From Limosilactobacillus urinaemulieris (lineage in GTDB: Bacteria > Bacillota > Bacilli > Lactobacillales > Lactobacillaceae), in NCBI RefSeq assembly GCF_014838745.1, contig NZ_JABUXR010000012.1:1-64000 (forward strand): a DNA stretch of 64,000 nucleotides, read 5' to 3'. The translations under genes were made by a program, and so were the position numbers. This document shows positions 53,828 to 64,000 of this stretch, one piece after another (positions within the stretch are counted from its first letter, which is position 1; each line of letters begins with the position of its first letter). The notes under the pieces are model-generated. The model searched no databases, was not told where the DNA came from, and worked only from the letters and a program-made list of their open reading frames with translations.

Positions 53828-55192
53828 TTACCAAGGCAATTTCTTAGCGTAATTTTCCTTGTTAACCTGACGTGCCCGGGCAATTGCCATATCATATTCT
53901 TCAACATTGTCCGTAATTGTGGAGCCCGCTGCAACAAATGCATTGGCAGCCAAATTAACTGGAGCAACCAAGTTACTGTTGCTACCGATGAAGGCATGGT
54001 CGCCAACATTAGTATGGTGTTTATTCTTACCATCGTAATTAACAAAGACAACCCCACAGCCAACATTGATATCCTTGCCAAGAGTAGCATTTCCAATGTA
54101 AGTTAAATGACCAACCTTAGTTCCTTCACCAATAAAGGCTTTCTTGACTTCGCAGAAATTACCAATATGAACGTTCTTACCAATTTCAGCAGCTGGCCGA
54201 AGATGACTATTAGGTCCAATATCACTACCATCATGCATTTCGGCTTCTTGAAGGGTTGACGAAGTAATGGTTACCCCATCATGAATAGTAGAATCTTCAA
54301 TTCGTGAATGGGCACTGATATAGCATTCATTACCAATTGTGGTCTTCCCCTTAATAACCACTCCACCTTCAATAACCGTATCTTGGCCGATTTGGACACC
54401 GTCATCAATGTAGGTTGTTTCTGGATCCAACATTGTAACCCCAGATTCCATCAACTTAGTGTTAATCCGTTTACGCATAATCTTGTTAGCGCGAGCAAGG
54501 GCAACCCGATCATTAACTCCCATTGACTCATCAAAATCCGACATCTTATATGCAGTAACGATCTCTTGTTCATTCTTCAAGATCTCAATCACATCAGTAA
54601 GGTAGTATTCCCCTTGAGCATTATCATTATTGATATTCTTTAAAGCTGCAAAGAGCTTCTTATTATCAAAGCAGTAAACACCCGTATTAATTTCATGAAT
54701 TGCTTGTTCTTCTGGCGTAGCATCCTTTTGTTCCACAATTCGTTCTACGATCCCCACGTCATTGCGAACAATTCGGCCATAACCTGTTGGGTCAGGTGCT
54801 ACAGATGTAAGAATCGTTGCAGCAGCATGACGTTGTTCGTGGTATTCAAATAACTTTTTAAAGGTATCAGCAGTAAATAAAGGCGTGTCCCCACTCACAA
54901 CAATGGTTTCACCGTCTTCGTTCGCTAAAAGATCCTTTGCCTGCATTACCGCATGCCCAGTCCCCAACTGTTCATTTTGTAAGGCAAACTTGGTCCGGTC
55001 ACCAACAACCTCTTCAACCCTTTCGGCACCGAATCCAACAATGGTAATAATATTTTCAATATCAGCTTTTTCAAGTTGACCGACAACATGTTCTACCATT
55101 GTCTTTCCACATACCTTATGTAAGACCTTATATAACTTTGACCGCATCCGGGTTCCCTTGCCGGCTGCTAAAATAATCGCATTCCGCTTCAT
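53828..55192 (-). CDS. glmU: Bifunctional GlmU: glucosamine-1-P acetyltransferase / UDP-GlcNAc pyrophosphorylase
   Basis: Makes UDP-GlcNAc for MurA and wall polymers. The N-terminal uridyltransferase domain (about 1-230) carries [11 protein letters not shown]; the C-terminal left-handed beta-helix (about 250-450) shows hexapeptide repeats such as [11 protein letters not shown] and the catalytic His region [12 protein letters not shown]. The 454 residues are full length. It starts nine bases after purR, giving the order purR-glmU-prs found in Firmicutes. Confidence 0.97.
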   Translation of the reverse strand: MKRNAIILAAGKGTRMRSKLYKVLHKVCGKTMVEHVVGQLEKADIENIITIVGFGAERVEEVVGDRTKFALQNEQLGTGHAVMQAKDLLANEDGETIVVSGDTPLFTADTFKKLFEYHEQRHAAATILTSVAPDPTGYGRIVRNDVGIVERIVEQKDATPEEQAIHEINTGVYCFDNKKLFAALKNINNDNAQGEYYLTDVIEILKNEQEIVTAYKMSDFDESMGVNDRVALARANKIMRKRINTKLMESGVTMLDPETTYIDDGVQIGQDTVIEGGVVIKGKTTIGNECYISAHSRIEDSTIHDGVTITSSTLQEAEMHDGSDIGPNSHLRPAAEIGKNVHIGNFCEVKKAFIGEGTKVGHLTYIGNATLGKDINVGCGVVFVNYDGKNKHHTNVGDHAFIGSNSNLVAPVNLAANAFVAAGSTITDNVEEYDMAIARARQVNKENYAKKLPW

Positions 55193-55201
55193 TTTGCTAC
55201 T

Positions 55202-56035
55202 TTACTCCTTCTCAAAAACATCTTTAATAAAGCTTCCTGGCCCGGCTTGGATTGTCTTTTTCTCATCGTCCACCGCATTAACCTTAATCAAAGATGTACA
55301 GTTATCTACTAATCGTTTACCAGTAACTTCACCCTCAGCCAAGACAGTCATCCCGACTAAGTTAGCGTCGAATTCCTTGATCAGTGACTTCATCCCATTC
55401 AGGGTTCCGCCACCCTTCATAAAGTCATCGACAACCACCACGTTTGCTCCCGCTGAAAGGGTTCGTCGTGATAACTCCATCTTCTTAATTCGTTTTACAG
55501 AACCAGAAACATAGTTAACGCTCACGGTTGGCCCTTCAGTGATATGCGAGCTATTCCGTACAATTACAAACGGCTTATTTAAATACATGGCAGCACTTTG
55601 TGCAATCGGGATTCCCTTAGTCTCAACCGTCATAATAACATCAACATCTTGATCAACATATTGGGTGGCAATTAACTGACCAACCCGGCGTAAAATATCT
55701 GGCCGACCAATTAAGTCTGAAAGATAAACATAATCTCCAGGTAGCAGCCGGGTATCATCACTCACCGCATCGACAAGGTCAGCAATAGCTTTTTCGGCAT
55801 TTTCTTTTGAATAAAATGGCGTTAATACAGCACCACCACTTGCCCCAGGGATTGTTTCCAGTCGTCCCATTCCCCAAGAGTGAAAAGTATGGCGAATAAT
55901 GCTAAGGTCTTCGCTAATTGAAGACTTAGCAGAATCATACCGTTCCCCAAAGAATTTGAGTGAAACGAGGGAACGGGGGTGTTCCATCAGGTACCTTGTC
56001 ATATCAACAAGGCGGTTACTACGTCTAACCTTCAT
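55202..56035 (-). CDS. purR: Purine operon repressor PurR
   Basis: A PRPP-responsive repressor of purine synthesis in Firmicutes. The N-terminal winged helix (about 1-75) is followed by a phosphoribosyltransferase fold with the PRPP motif VVVDDFMKGGGTLNGM. The ATG at 56035 with GGAGG upstream gives 277 residues. It senses PRPP, the product of Prs encoded two genes downstream. Confidence 0.96.
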   Translation of the reverse strand: MKVRRSNRLVDMTRYLMEHPRSLVSLKFFGERYDSAKSSISEDLSIIRHTFHSWGMGRLETIPGASGGAVLTPFYSKENAEKAIADLVDAVSDDTRLLPGDYVYLSDLIGRPDILRRVGQLIATQYVDQDVDVIMTVETKGIPIAQSAAMYLNKPFVIVRNSSHITEGPTVSVNYVSGSVKRIKKMELSRRTLSAGANVVVVDDFMKGGGTLNGMKSLIKEFDANLVGMTVLAEGEVTGKRLVDNCTSLIKVNAVDDEKKTIQAGPGSFIKDVFEKE

Positions 56036-56154
56036 ATCTAATCCTCCAAAAGTATTAATTGCCTTTGATTTTAACATAAATGTTCGTCTTTTACTTAATG
56101 TTTATTAAAATAACTGGACTTTTCTTCAGCATTAGAAAAACCCAGCTAGTAAAT

Positions 56155-57006
56155 TTATAGCAAAGTAACAATATTAGCGTTCCGACAAAAGCCCCGGATC
56201 CCATTCTGAACCCGTCGTGCTCGCGATTCGGTATGACAAATTGCAAAAACTGATGGTCCAGTCCCGCTCATCTGGGCAACATCCGCCCCCAAAGCAAGCA
56301 TCTTATCCTTTAATCGCTTAATTTCCGGGTAATAACGCATTGTTAATGGTTCCAGAACGTTTCCCATATACTTAGTTGCCGTTTGCCAATCGCCATCCCG
56401 GAAGCTTTGGAGCAACAGCGAATTATTTAAGTGGTCAATCTGTGTATAATCAATTTGCCACAATATTTGTGGAGTTGACACGCTAATCTGCTGCTTAGCA
56501 ATTACCACCCAGTAATGAGGCTGTGGCGGTAATAATTCAATTTTTTCACCATGTTCGGTTACGTGAGCCAGCTTGCCATATACACAATACGGAACATCTG
56601 AATCAATTGAAAGTGACAACCGTGCTAATTCTTCTAATGAAAGGCCTAGTTCCCAGGCTGAATTTAAAATTCGCAATACTGCGGCAGCATCAGAGGAACC
56701 GCCACCTAGTCCCGCAGCAACCGGAATGTGTTTTTTAATATTAATTGTTAATGCTTCCCGATGGTGGAACCGATTACGTAAAATATTGGCAGCCTGAAAT
56801 GCAAGATTCCGTTGGTCGTTGGGAAGAAAACTACTATCCGTATATACTTTAATGTTTCCCGGTCGGTCATCAATTTCAATTGAAACATAGTCAGCCAGAT
56901 CAACAGAAACCATTACCATATCCCATTTTGGCATCCCATCGAGGTATCTCATCGGCGAATCTAAGCTTAAGTTAAGCTTTGCCGGTGCTTTTTCAGTGAT
57001 CAGCAT
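56155..57006 (-). CDS. ispE: 4-diphosphocytidyl-2-C-methyl-D-erythritol kinase
   Basis: GHMP-family kinase of the non-mevalonate isoprenoid route. The ATP loop PVAAGLGGGSSDAAAV and the C-terminal MSGTGPSVFAI are clear; N-terminal KAPAKLNLSL fits. The 283 residues are normal. Most lactobacilli make isoprenoids by the mevalonate pathway, but many keep ispE at this conserved place near purR and veg, so its real role here may differ. GGGGAGG precedes the ATG. Confidence 0.93.
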   Translation of the reverse strand: MLITEKAPAKLNLSLDSPMRYLDGMPKWDMVMVSVDLADYVSIEIDDRPGNIKVYTDSSFLPNDQRNLAFQAANILRNRFHHREALTINIKKHIPVAAGLGGGSSDAAAVLRILNSAWELGLSLEELARLSLSIDSDVPYCVYGKLAHVTEHGEKIELLPPQPHYWVVIAKQQISVSTPQILWQIDYTQIDHLNNSLLLQSFRDGDWQTATKYMGNVLEPLTMRYYPEIKRLKDKMLALGADVAQMSGTGPSVFAICHTESRARRVQNGIRGFCRNANIVTLL

Positions 57007-57083
57007 TCAGAACACCTCCCCGTTTAGTCAAATAGTTACTTTGATTATAGCAGAGAGAAAGCTGGGAAAGAAGTTAGGAGATT

Positions 57084-57130
57084 TAAAAAAAGCCGTGATA
57101 AAAGTCTTTAGTGACTCTTATCACGACTCT
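57084..57130 (-). terminator. Terminator after veg
   Basis: CGTGATAA pairs with TTATCACG around AGTC/GACT, followed on the minus strand by a T7 run. The AAGTCTTTAGTGACTC core resembles the recurring inner hairpin at 52.6 kb. Confidence 0.85.
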
Positions 57131-57138
57131 TCATTGTT

Positions 57139-57390
57139 TTATGCTTGTGCTTCTTCATCTTCGAAATCAATCGAGATATTTTGTGTTAAGAGATCAGTAT
57201 AACTGTAAGTGATCCGGCTAATTTGTCCTTGTCCTTCATTAACGTGAACGACAAAAATTGCTGGATAGGTTTTACTAAGTACTCCATGATGCTTAGCAAT
57301 ACGCTTCCGGCCTGCTTGAGCAGTTACTAGAACTCGTTGACCAACGCGACCCTCAAGTTCTTGTTTAATCTCTAAAATACTTTTAGCCAC
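57139..57390 (-). CDS. veg: Veg family protein
   Basis: A small Firmicute protein (83 residues) linked to biofilm gene expression in Bacillus. SILEIKQELEGRVGQRV and GRKRIAKHHGVLSKTYPAIFVV are the family signature, a KOW-like small beta fold. I start at the GTG at 57390 with AGGTG six bases upstream; an earlier GTG (57399) overlaps the ribosome site. It lies between rsmA and ispE as in Bacillus. Confidence 0.9.
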   Translation of the reverse strand: MAKSILEIKQELEGRVGQRVLVTAQAGRKRIAKHHGVLSKTYPAIFVVHVNEGQGQISRITYSYTDLLTQNISIDFEDEEAQA

Positions 57391-57477
57391 ATATCTCACC
57401 TCACAGGCTGAACTATACGCTCATTTAGCATAAAAGTCAAAATTTTAACACAAGTTCAGTAATAATTCAATCGTATT

Positions 57478-58371
57478 TTAAATTAATTTTTCTTGATGAA
57501 GGGCATTCAAAAGGTTGATAAACTGGGCTAAGGTCAGCTTTTCTGGCCTAAGTTGTGGTGAGATCTCGATTTTTTCCAAAACTTTTGTCATTTTTGCTTT
57601 TATATTTTCGTCTTTACCAATGACAGTTTGTAAATTATTCCAGAGACTCTTCCGCCGGTGAGCAAAGCATCCCCGAATAAAGCCCATTAATTTTTGCTTA
57701 TCAAAGGGCTTAGTTGTTAACGGCTGCTGACGTTGCTTAAGAACCACAATTGCTGAATCAACGTTTGGCGCTGGAATAAATGAATGACGAGAAACGTTAA
57801 AGGCAACCTCTGCATCCATCTGATATTCGATTGCCAGGGTTAAAGCACCATACTGTTTTGTTCCCGGTTTAGCGGTAAGCCGCTGGGCAACCTCCTTTTG
57901 CATCATAACCGTAATTGATGACCACTCTACCGGACTAGCCAGCAGGTTCATCAGGATTGGACTGGTAATGTAATACGGTAGGTTAGCAACCACCTTAATC
58001 GGTTTAGTTGGGTCGGTAAACCGTTGTTGAATTAATTCTGGTAAATTGGCCTTTAAAATATCCTGATTAATCACCGTCACATTATCGTAAGAAGCCAACG
58101 TTTTCTCTAAAACAGGAATTAAATCTTGATCAATTTCAACGGCAACTACCTGACCAGCAGCCTGCGCTAACTTTTCAGTCAATGCCCCGATTCCGGGGCC
58201 AATCTCAATCACATTGTCTGCACTTGTAACCGCAGCGGCCTCAACAATTCGCTGAAGAATTGCCGGATCAGTCAGGAAGTTCTGACCAAACCCCTTCTTA
58301 GCGTGAAAACCATATTCGTTCAGGATTGAACGGGTCGTTTTTCGGCTACCAATTTGTGTTGACTCACTCAT
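57478..58371 (-). CDS. rsmA: 16S rRNA adenine(1518/1519)-N6-dimethyltransferase
   Basis: Dimethylates two adenines in helix 45 of 16S rRNA late in 30S assembly; loss gives kasugamycin resistance. The SAM-binding [17 protein letters not shown]-like segment and the catalytic NLPYYITSP are present, with the N-terminal KGFGQNFL. The 297 residues are standard. The ATG overlaps the rnmV stop (ATGA); the tatD-rnmV-rsmA operon is conserved in Firmicutes. Confidence 0.97.
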   Translation of the reverse strand: MSESTQIGSRKTTRSILNEYGFHAKKGFGQNFLTDPAILQRIVEAAAVTSADNVIEIGPGIGALTEKLAQAAGQVVAVEIDQDLIPVLEKTLASYDNVTVINQDILKANLPELIQQRFTDPTKPIKVVANLPYYITSPILMNLLASPVEWSSITVMMQKEVAQRLTAKPGTKQYGALTLAIEYQMDAEVAFNVSRHSFIPAPNVDSAIVVLKQRQQPLTTKPFDKQKLMGFIRGCFAHRRKSLWNNLQTVIGKDENIKAKMTKVLEKIEISPQLRPEKLTLAQFINLLNALHQEKLI

Positions 58372-58928
58372 TTTGCTTCCTCCTGATCCAATTGATGGAC
58401 TGCATCTTCAAAGTCTTGTCGACGAATTTGAAACATATTCAACCGTTTTAAAAGCTGCTTACTATTTCCGTAGCCAATCCCGAGGATCTGACCAAGACGC
58501 TCACGCCGGTAACGAGAATTTTGTTTTCCGGTTAAACCAGCTGTTTTTAAATCAGTGCTAGTAATCTCGGCATCCGCTACTGTTCCTTGAGTATAAAGGT
58601 TCTCTAGGGCGCCCCTGATCACTTCAGGTGTGGCATGTTCAACGCCAAGACTTCCCTTAAATTCAGGAACTCCCTGATCACGACGAATAAAGGCATGTTT
58701 AACCCCAGGGATTGCGTTGCTGATCATTTTACGGATTCGTTCGCCATTAAAGTCAGGATCGGTAAACACGATTAATCCTCGTGTTTCTTGAAGCTTTTTC
58801 AACCGAGCAATATCAACTGTCGATAATGCCGAGCCATTCGTCTCATAGGTATCAGCATTAACTGCTTTTAAGATTTGCTTCGTATCGTCCTTTCCTTCAA
58901 CAACAATTACTTCTTTAATTTTCTTCAT
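58368..58928 (-). CDS. rnmV: Ribonuclease M5
   Basis: Toprim-domain nuclease that matures 5S rRNA precursor. The Toprim motif [11 protein letters not shown] and the [10 protein letters not shown] segment supply metal-binding acids; a C-terminal 5S-recognition region follows (about 95-186). The start overlaps the tatD end by 14 bases; the stop overlaps rsmA. Confidence 0.96.
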   Translation of the reverse strand: MKKIKEVIVVEGKDDTKQILKAVNADTYETNGSALSTVDIARLKKLQETRGLIVFTDPDFNGERIRKMISNAIPGVKHAFIRRDQGVPEFKGSLGVEHATPEVIRGALENLYTQGTVADAEITSTDLKTAGLTGKQNSRYRRERLGQILGIGYGNSKQLLKRLNMFQIRRQDFEDAVHQLDQEEAK

Positions 58929-59733
58929 TTGGCTCTCTCTTCGTTAAAAATAGTCTTTCAGCATTATGAAAAGTTTTGTAAGCAACCAATTCTGGATCAA
59001 CATTCTTTAGCCTTGCAATTGCGTCAACCACAAACTTAGTAAAGCCGGGCTCATTTTCTTTTCCCCGGTACGGAATTGGTGTTAGATAAGGGGCATCGGT
59101 TTCGACCATCAACCGATCTAGCGGGACCGCTAACGCAGCTCGGTGAACTTCTTCAGCTGTTTTGAAACTAACAACCCCGCTAAATGAGATTGCCAGCCCC
59201 AACTCCATGAACTTTTCTGCCATTTCAGGCGAACCATTAAAACTATGCATTACCCCGCCAAATTCATCAATATGAGAATCACGAAGGATCGCATAAGCAT
59301 CTTCAAGAGCGTCCCGGACATGGATTGAAATCGGGAGCTTCAATTGACGGGCAATTTCTAGCTGTCGGGTAAAAACTTCCTGCTGACGATCATGTGGTGA
59401 ATTTTGGTCGTTAAAGTAATCTAACCCAATTTCGCCAATTCCCACAACTAGGGGATCCCGCAGTTGCTCAATTAATTTTTTCTCAGCCTGATCGGTATAT
59501 GAACGAATATCTTCTGGATGCCAGCCGATAATTGCATGAAGATTATCGTATTCATGGGCCAGCTTAATCGCCCGTTCATTCAAGACGGTATTTGAACCCA
59601 CAATATTCATTTGGGTAACTCCATAATGGGCAGCCCGGGCTTCAAATGCCGGAACATCATCATAAAAGGCGTCATCGTTTAGATGCGTATGCGAATCATA
59701 AACTTGACGCCAGTTTTTATGTTGTTTACTCAT
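58915..59733 (-). CDS. tatD: TatD family metal-dependent hydrolase
   Basis: A TIM-barrel DNase of the amidohydrolase superfamily. Metal ligands lie in YDSHTHLND, GEIGLDY, SIHVRDA, MHSFNGSPE and VETDAPYLTP. The 272 residues are usual. It starts 12 bases after metG and overlaps rnmV, forming a tight operon. Confidence 0.95.
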   Translation of the reverse strand: MSKQHKNWRQVYDSHTHLNDDAFYDDVPAFEARAAHYGVTQMNIVGSNTVLNERAIKLAHEYDNLHAIIGWHPEDIRSYTDQAEKKLIEQLRDPLVVGIGEIGLDYFNDQNSPHDRQQEVFTRQLEIARQLKLPISIHVRDALEDAYAILRDSHIDEFGGVMHSFNGSPEMAEKFMELGLAISFSGVVSFKTAEEVHRAALAVPLDRLMVETDAPYLTPIPYRGKENEPGFTKFVVDAIARLKNVDPELVAYKTFHNAERLFLTKREPNEEN

Positions 59734-59745
59734 TGGGTAACCCGA

Positions 59746-61818
<2,073 letters not shown>

Positions 61819-61851
61819 TTAGTATAGCATTATCCGCAACTCACTCCAACC

Positions 61852-62700
61852 TCAAAAGAGATCAAGTTGTTGAGGATCTCGCGGGGCAAGACCGTTAAAT
61901 TTAACTCCCATTAACTTTTGCAGTTGAAGAGCATTAGGTGCGGCATCCCCGCCAGAATTATTATTAAAGATTACGCAAAGTTCCTGTGGTTGGGGATTAA
62001 CCTGATTAATTTTTTGAGCGAAATCGGTTAGTTCTTCTTGCGTATAACGATAAAGCGTCCGCGTCTTCCGCCATTCTTTTCCCGCGTTATCCCAGCCCTT
62101 TCTATTACGGCCATGTAACCTGATCATTGCTAGTTTGGGATTTGTCGTTGCGAGATAGAACGGAACGGACGTGACTGTATCATGTGGTTCATCCGCAGCA
62201 ACTAGGGTAAATTGCAGATCTTGGCAATATGAGACTAGCGAATCAACCACTCCCGGCCGATACCACGAATTGTTACGGAGTTCGATTGCAATTGGTAAAT
62301 CACCCAGCCAGTCACGAACCAGCTTCAAATATTCGATATCCTTTACTTCCGCATCAAAGTACGGTGGAAATTGAAAAAGAATTGTTTTCAACTGTCCAGT
62401 AGCAATCAATGGAGCAATCGTTCGTCGGTACTGCTGAAATAATAAGGCTAATTCTCCTTTTTCCTGGTTCCGCTGATGGAGAGTCATTCCTTGATGGGCT
62501 TTAACAATGAACTGAAACTCACTTGGCACTTGGGAAAGCCAGTTCTGAATCGTTGCCATTTGAGGCAATGCATAGAAAAAAGTATCAAGCTCAACCGTTG
62601 GCAGGTGCTGTGCGTATTCGTTTAACGTCACTGGTCGTTGTTCATTATTGATTAACGCCGGGTGCTCAGTCCATGTTGTCAATCCCATTGTAATCTTCAT
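61852..62700 (-). CDS. DUF72 family protein
   Basis: A 282-residue TIM-barrel-like protein of the widespread DUF72 family (YunF-like): TWTEHPALI at the start, AIELRNNSWY and LYRYTQEELTDFAQKI, and the C-terminal VIFNNNSGGDAAPNALQL are typical. Biochemical function is not established. GGGAGG precedes the ATG. It lies just upstream of metG with an independent start. Confidence 0.88.
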   Translation of the reverse strand: MKITMGLTTWTEHPALINNEQRPVTLNEYAQHLPTVELDTFFYALPQMATIQNWLSQVPSEFQFIVKAHQGMTLHQRNQEKGELALLFQQYRRTIAPLIATGQLKTILFQFPPYFDAEVKDIEYLKLVRDWLGDLPIAIELRNNSWYRPGVVDSLVSYCQDLQFTLVAADEPHDTVTSVPFYLATTNPKLAMIRLHGRNRKGWDNAGKEWRKTRTLYRYTQEELTDFAQKINQVNPQPQELCVIFNNNSGGDAAPNALQLQKLMGVKFNGLAPRDPQQLDLF

Positions 62701-62949
62701 CTATTTTCCCTCCCTTAAATTCTCAGCGATTTCTTATTTTTGCAAAAATAAATCTATACTCATTAATCCTGGCGATTAATTGCCGTCCTCATCACTTTTA
62801 TGCACAATTACCGCTAATTCCACGCAAAATATACAAAAATAGTCTTTTTAGAAATGAGACGCCTTCTTAGAGTTGTTCCATTCTGAGATTGTCCATGATA
62901 TCTTGAAAGTGGAAACAATGAGTGTCCAAAAATGAAAGGAGCGATCAAA

Positions 62950-63066
62950 ATGTCATTGACTACAAAGACTATTCGGAACGTATTTTCACTAAAGAAGAGT
63001 GGTAATGAAAAACGTCATCAGGGGATGCCATTTAAGGTCGCTGGCAAAGTGATCTACTTCAATTAA
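62950..63066 (+). CDS. Small basic protein of 38 residues, function unknown
   Basis: A short ORF with a strong GAAAGGAG site nine bases before the ATG. The product (MSLTTKTIRNVFSLKKSGN at the start, then GMPFKVAGKVIYFN) is basic and lacks a membrane segment or double-glycine leader. It is followed by an intrinsic terminator 16 bases after the stop and lies between two minus-strand genes, so it has its own transcription unit. I do not recognise a family; the strength of the flanking signals makes it likely real. Confidence 0.55.
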   Translation: MSLTTKTIRNVFSLKKSGNEKRHQGMPFKVAGKVIYFN

Positions 63067-63081
63067 TTACCTTATTTCAAT

Positions 63082-63144
63082 AAAAAGAAGCTGCTAGTTT
63101 GCGTTTTGTCTTGTTGATTTGCGCACGGCAGCTTCATTTTTTAT
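63082..63144. terminator. Bidirectional terminator between the small ORF and the sirtuin
   Basis: GAAGCTGC pairs with GCAGCTTC around a loop of about 35 bases, with AAAA before and TTTTTT after. It can serve the 38-codon ORF on the plus strand and the sirtuin gene on the minus strand. Confidence 0.75.
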
Positions 63145-63842
63145 TTTACTTGTAATTCCTTGAAGAACTCAGTTGCATCAGTTTGGATCATTTCAAAATC
63201 ACACGGTAACTGAAGGGCTTCCTGATTAACCGCCACTACCTTTGCGGTTGGGTTTCGGTACTCAAGAAGTCCGGCAAATGGGTAAACCTTCATTGAAGTC
63301 CCAACAATGACAACCAGATCTGCCTGTTGCATCGCCCGAACGGAATTAATAATGTTTTCCTGCTTAATTCCCTCATCGTAAAGAACAATATCAGGCCGCA
63401 GTGCCCCACCATCCTTTTGGTGAAGCCGACTCTTTAAATATTCGTCTACCGGAACAGTTTCATGACACTTTTCACAGTAAACATTAAAAAGGTTCCCGTG
63501 AAAATCAATCAAGTGCTTGGTTCCTGCTTCTTCGTACAGGTTGTCAATGTTTTGGGTAATTACCGTAGCCCGATCTTGTTGCGTTAAGGCTGCCTGTTTT
63601 TGGTGAATAATGTTGGGCTTAGCATCAGGAAAATATAAATTTTTCTTGCAAAACTGATAAAATCCTTCTGGATCACTGACAAAATAACGGTGACTTAAGT
63701 AATACTCCGCATTCCGGTCCTTGGTATACAAACCATTTGCAGAACGAAAATCCGGAATTCCCGAGGCGGTTGAAACTCCAGCTCCGGTTAAAAAGACAGT
63801 CTGTTGAGCGTTATCAAATAATTGCTGTACTGCGTGTTCCAT
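63141..63842 (-). CDS. cobB: Sirtuin-family NAD-dependent protein deacylase
   Basis: Removes acyl groups from lysine using NAD. The 233 residues show GAGVSTASGIPDFRS, TQNIDNL and the catalytic His in FHGNLF. The zinc ribbon keeps only the first pair (CEKC); where the second CxxC should precede GG, the sequence reads HQKDGG. It starts four bases after the stop of the upstream partial gene, so the two are co-transcribed. Activity type (deacetylase, desuccinylase) cannot be told. Confidence 0.92.
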   Translation of the reverse strand: MEHAVQQLFDNAQQTVFLTGAGVSTASGIPDFRSANGLYTKDRNAEYYLSHRYFVSDPEGFYQFCKKNLYFPDAKPNIIHQKQAALTQQDRATVITQNIDNLYEEAGTKHLIDFHGNLFNVYCEKCHETVPVDEYLKSRLHQKDGGALRPDIVLYDEGIKQENIINSVRAMQQADLVVIVGTSMKVYPFAGLLEYRNPTAKVVAVNQEALQLPCDFEMIQTDATEFFKELQVK

Positions 63843-63846
63843 TAAA

Positions 63847-64000
63847 TTACTTCCTTATGATATATGGAATATGATTTTGTTCTAAAAATTCCTTTACGGG
63901 TTGATCATAAATCTGCTTAAACTCTTCTGGCGAATGCTTAGCAGTAGTAAATGAATTTTGACCGATATTCCGGCGAAGACCAACATAGGCAGGCTTTCCG
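63847..64000 (-). CDS. 3' end of a gene continuing beyond the window (unidentified)
   Basis: Fifty-one codons of an open frame on the minus strand run in from the right edge and stop at 63847. The residues (YVGLRRNIGQNSFTTAKH, then FLEQNHIPYIIRK) look like a C-terminus ending in a beta strand. I do not recognise the family. Only four bases separate it from the sirtuin start, implying an operon. Confidence 0.7.
   Translation of the reverse strand, partial: GKPAYVGLRRNIGQNSFTTAKHSPEEFKQIYDQPVKEFLEQNHIPYIIRK

Overview
This window looks like chromosome of a low-GC Firmicute of the family Lactobacillaceae, most likely a Limosilactobacillus (reuteri-type heterofermentative) species. That is inferred from gene order (mfd-rqcP-divIC-yabR-tilS-hpt-ftsH-hslO-dusB-lysS running into an rRNA operon), a dltXABCD operon, codBA, and a YSIRK/LPXTG adhesin built of DUF1542 repeats. 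Species was not tested by any search.

Layout. 1-1200: leader and three tandem promoters of an rRNA operon lying just left of the window (minus strand), then an orphan RelE-like toxin remnant. 1220-15062: a long minus-strand housekeeping block (lysS, dusB, hslO, ftsH, hpt, tilS, an S1 protein, divIC, rqcP, mfd, pth) covering translation quality, tRNA modification, protein quality control, division and DNA repair. 15335-15970: a CBS-domain protein resembling CbpA. 16460-20733: codBA with a PyrR-type attenuator, then alr and acpS. 20829-25433: the plus-strand dlt operon (D-alanylation of teichoic acids). 25560-33583: one giant LPXTG adhesin gene split in two by a 5-bp tandem duplication. 33930-38517: DEAD-box helicase, murF, htpX, lemA. 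38658-42602: a low-molecular-weight phosphatase, a 38-codon ORF, sortase A, a hydrolase and a PTS-like EIIC. 42734-47378: rpmE2, a MurA with Asp in place of the catalytic Cys, pyrG with a CTP-sensing (GGGC) leader, rpoE and a DUF1934 protein. 47530-50544: lipL, an HD hydrolase and a Cof phosphatase. 50623-52380: a choloylglycine-hydrolase-family enzyme and a lipoprotein. 52698-59733: prs, glmU, purR, ispE, veg, rsmA, rnmV, tatD. 59746-64000: metG, a DUF72 protein, a 38-codon ORF, a sirtuin and a truncated gene.

The most unusual content is intergenic. A family of three-tier hairpins (14402-14504, 16246-16345, 16365-16462 and, inverted, 39314-39412) keeps one architecture while all three stems change by compensatory substitutions. 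Each has a single base facing a conserved AAA bulge and ends in a CACTCTA-like tail. At three boundaries the complement of that tail supplies the TAG stop codon of the neighbouring gene. One copy is preceded by five 52-bp tandem repeats. A second hairpin motif recurs in five intergenic sites (39.6, 50.6, 51.65, 52.6 and 57.1 kb), several of them apparent terminators. These look like chromosomally dispersed structured elements (REP/MITE-like or 3'UTR RNAs); their function is unknown.

Regulation visible in the sequence includes the tandem rRNA promoters, the PyrR site before codB, the reiterative-transcription pyrG leader, and an odd dltX start preceded by three mini-ORFs. No CRISPR array, prophage, insertion-sequence transposase, tRNA or complete rRNA gene was seen.
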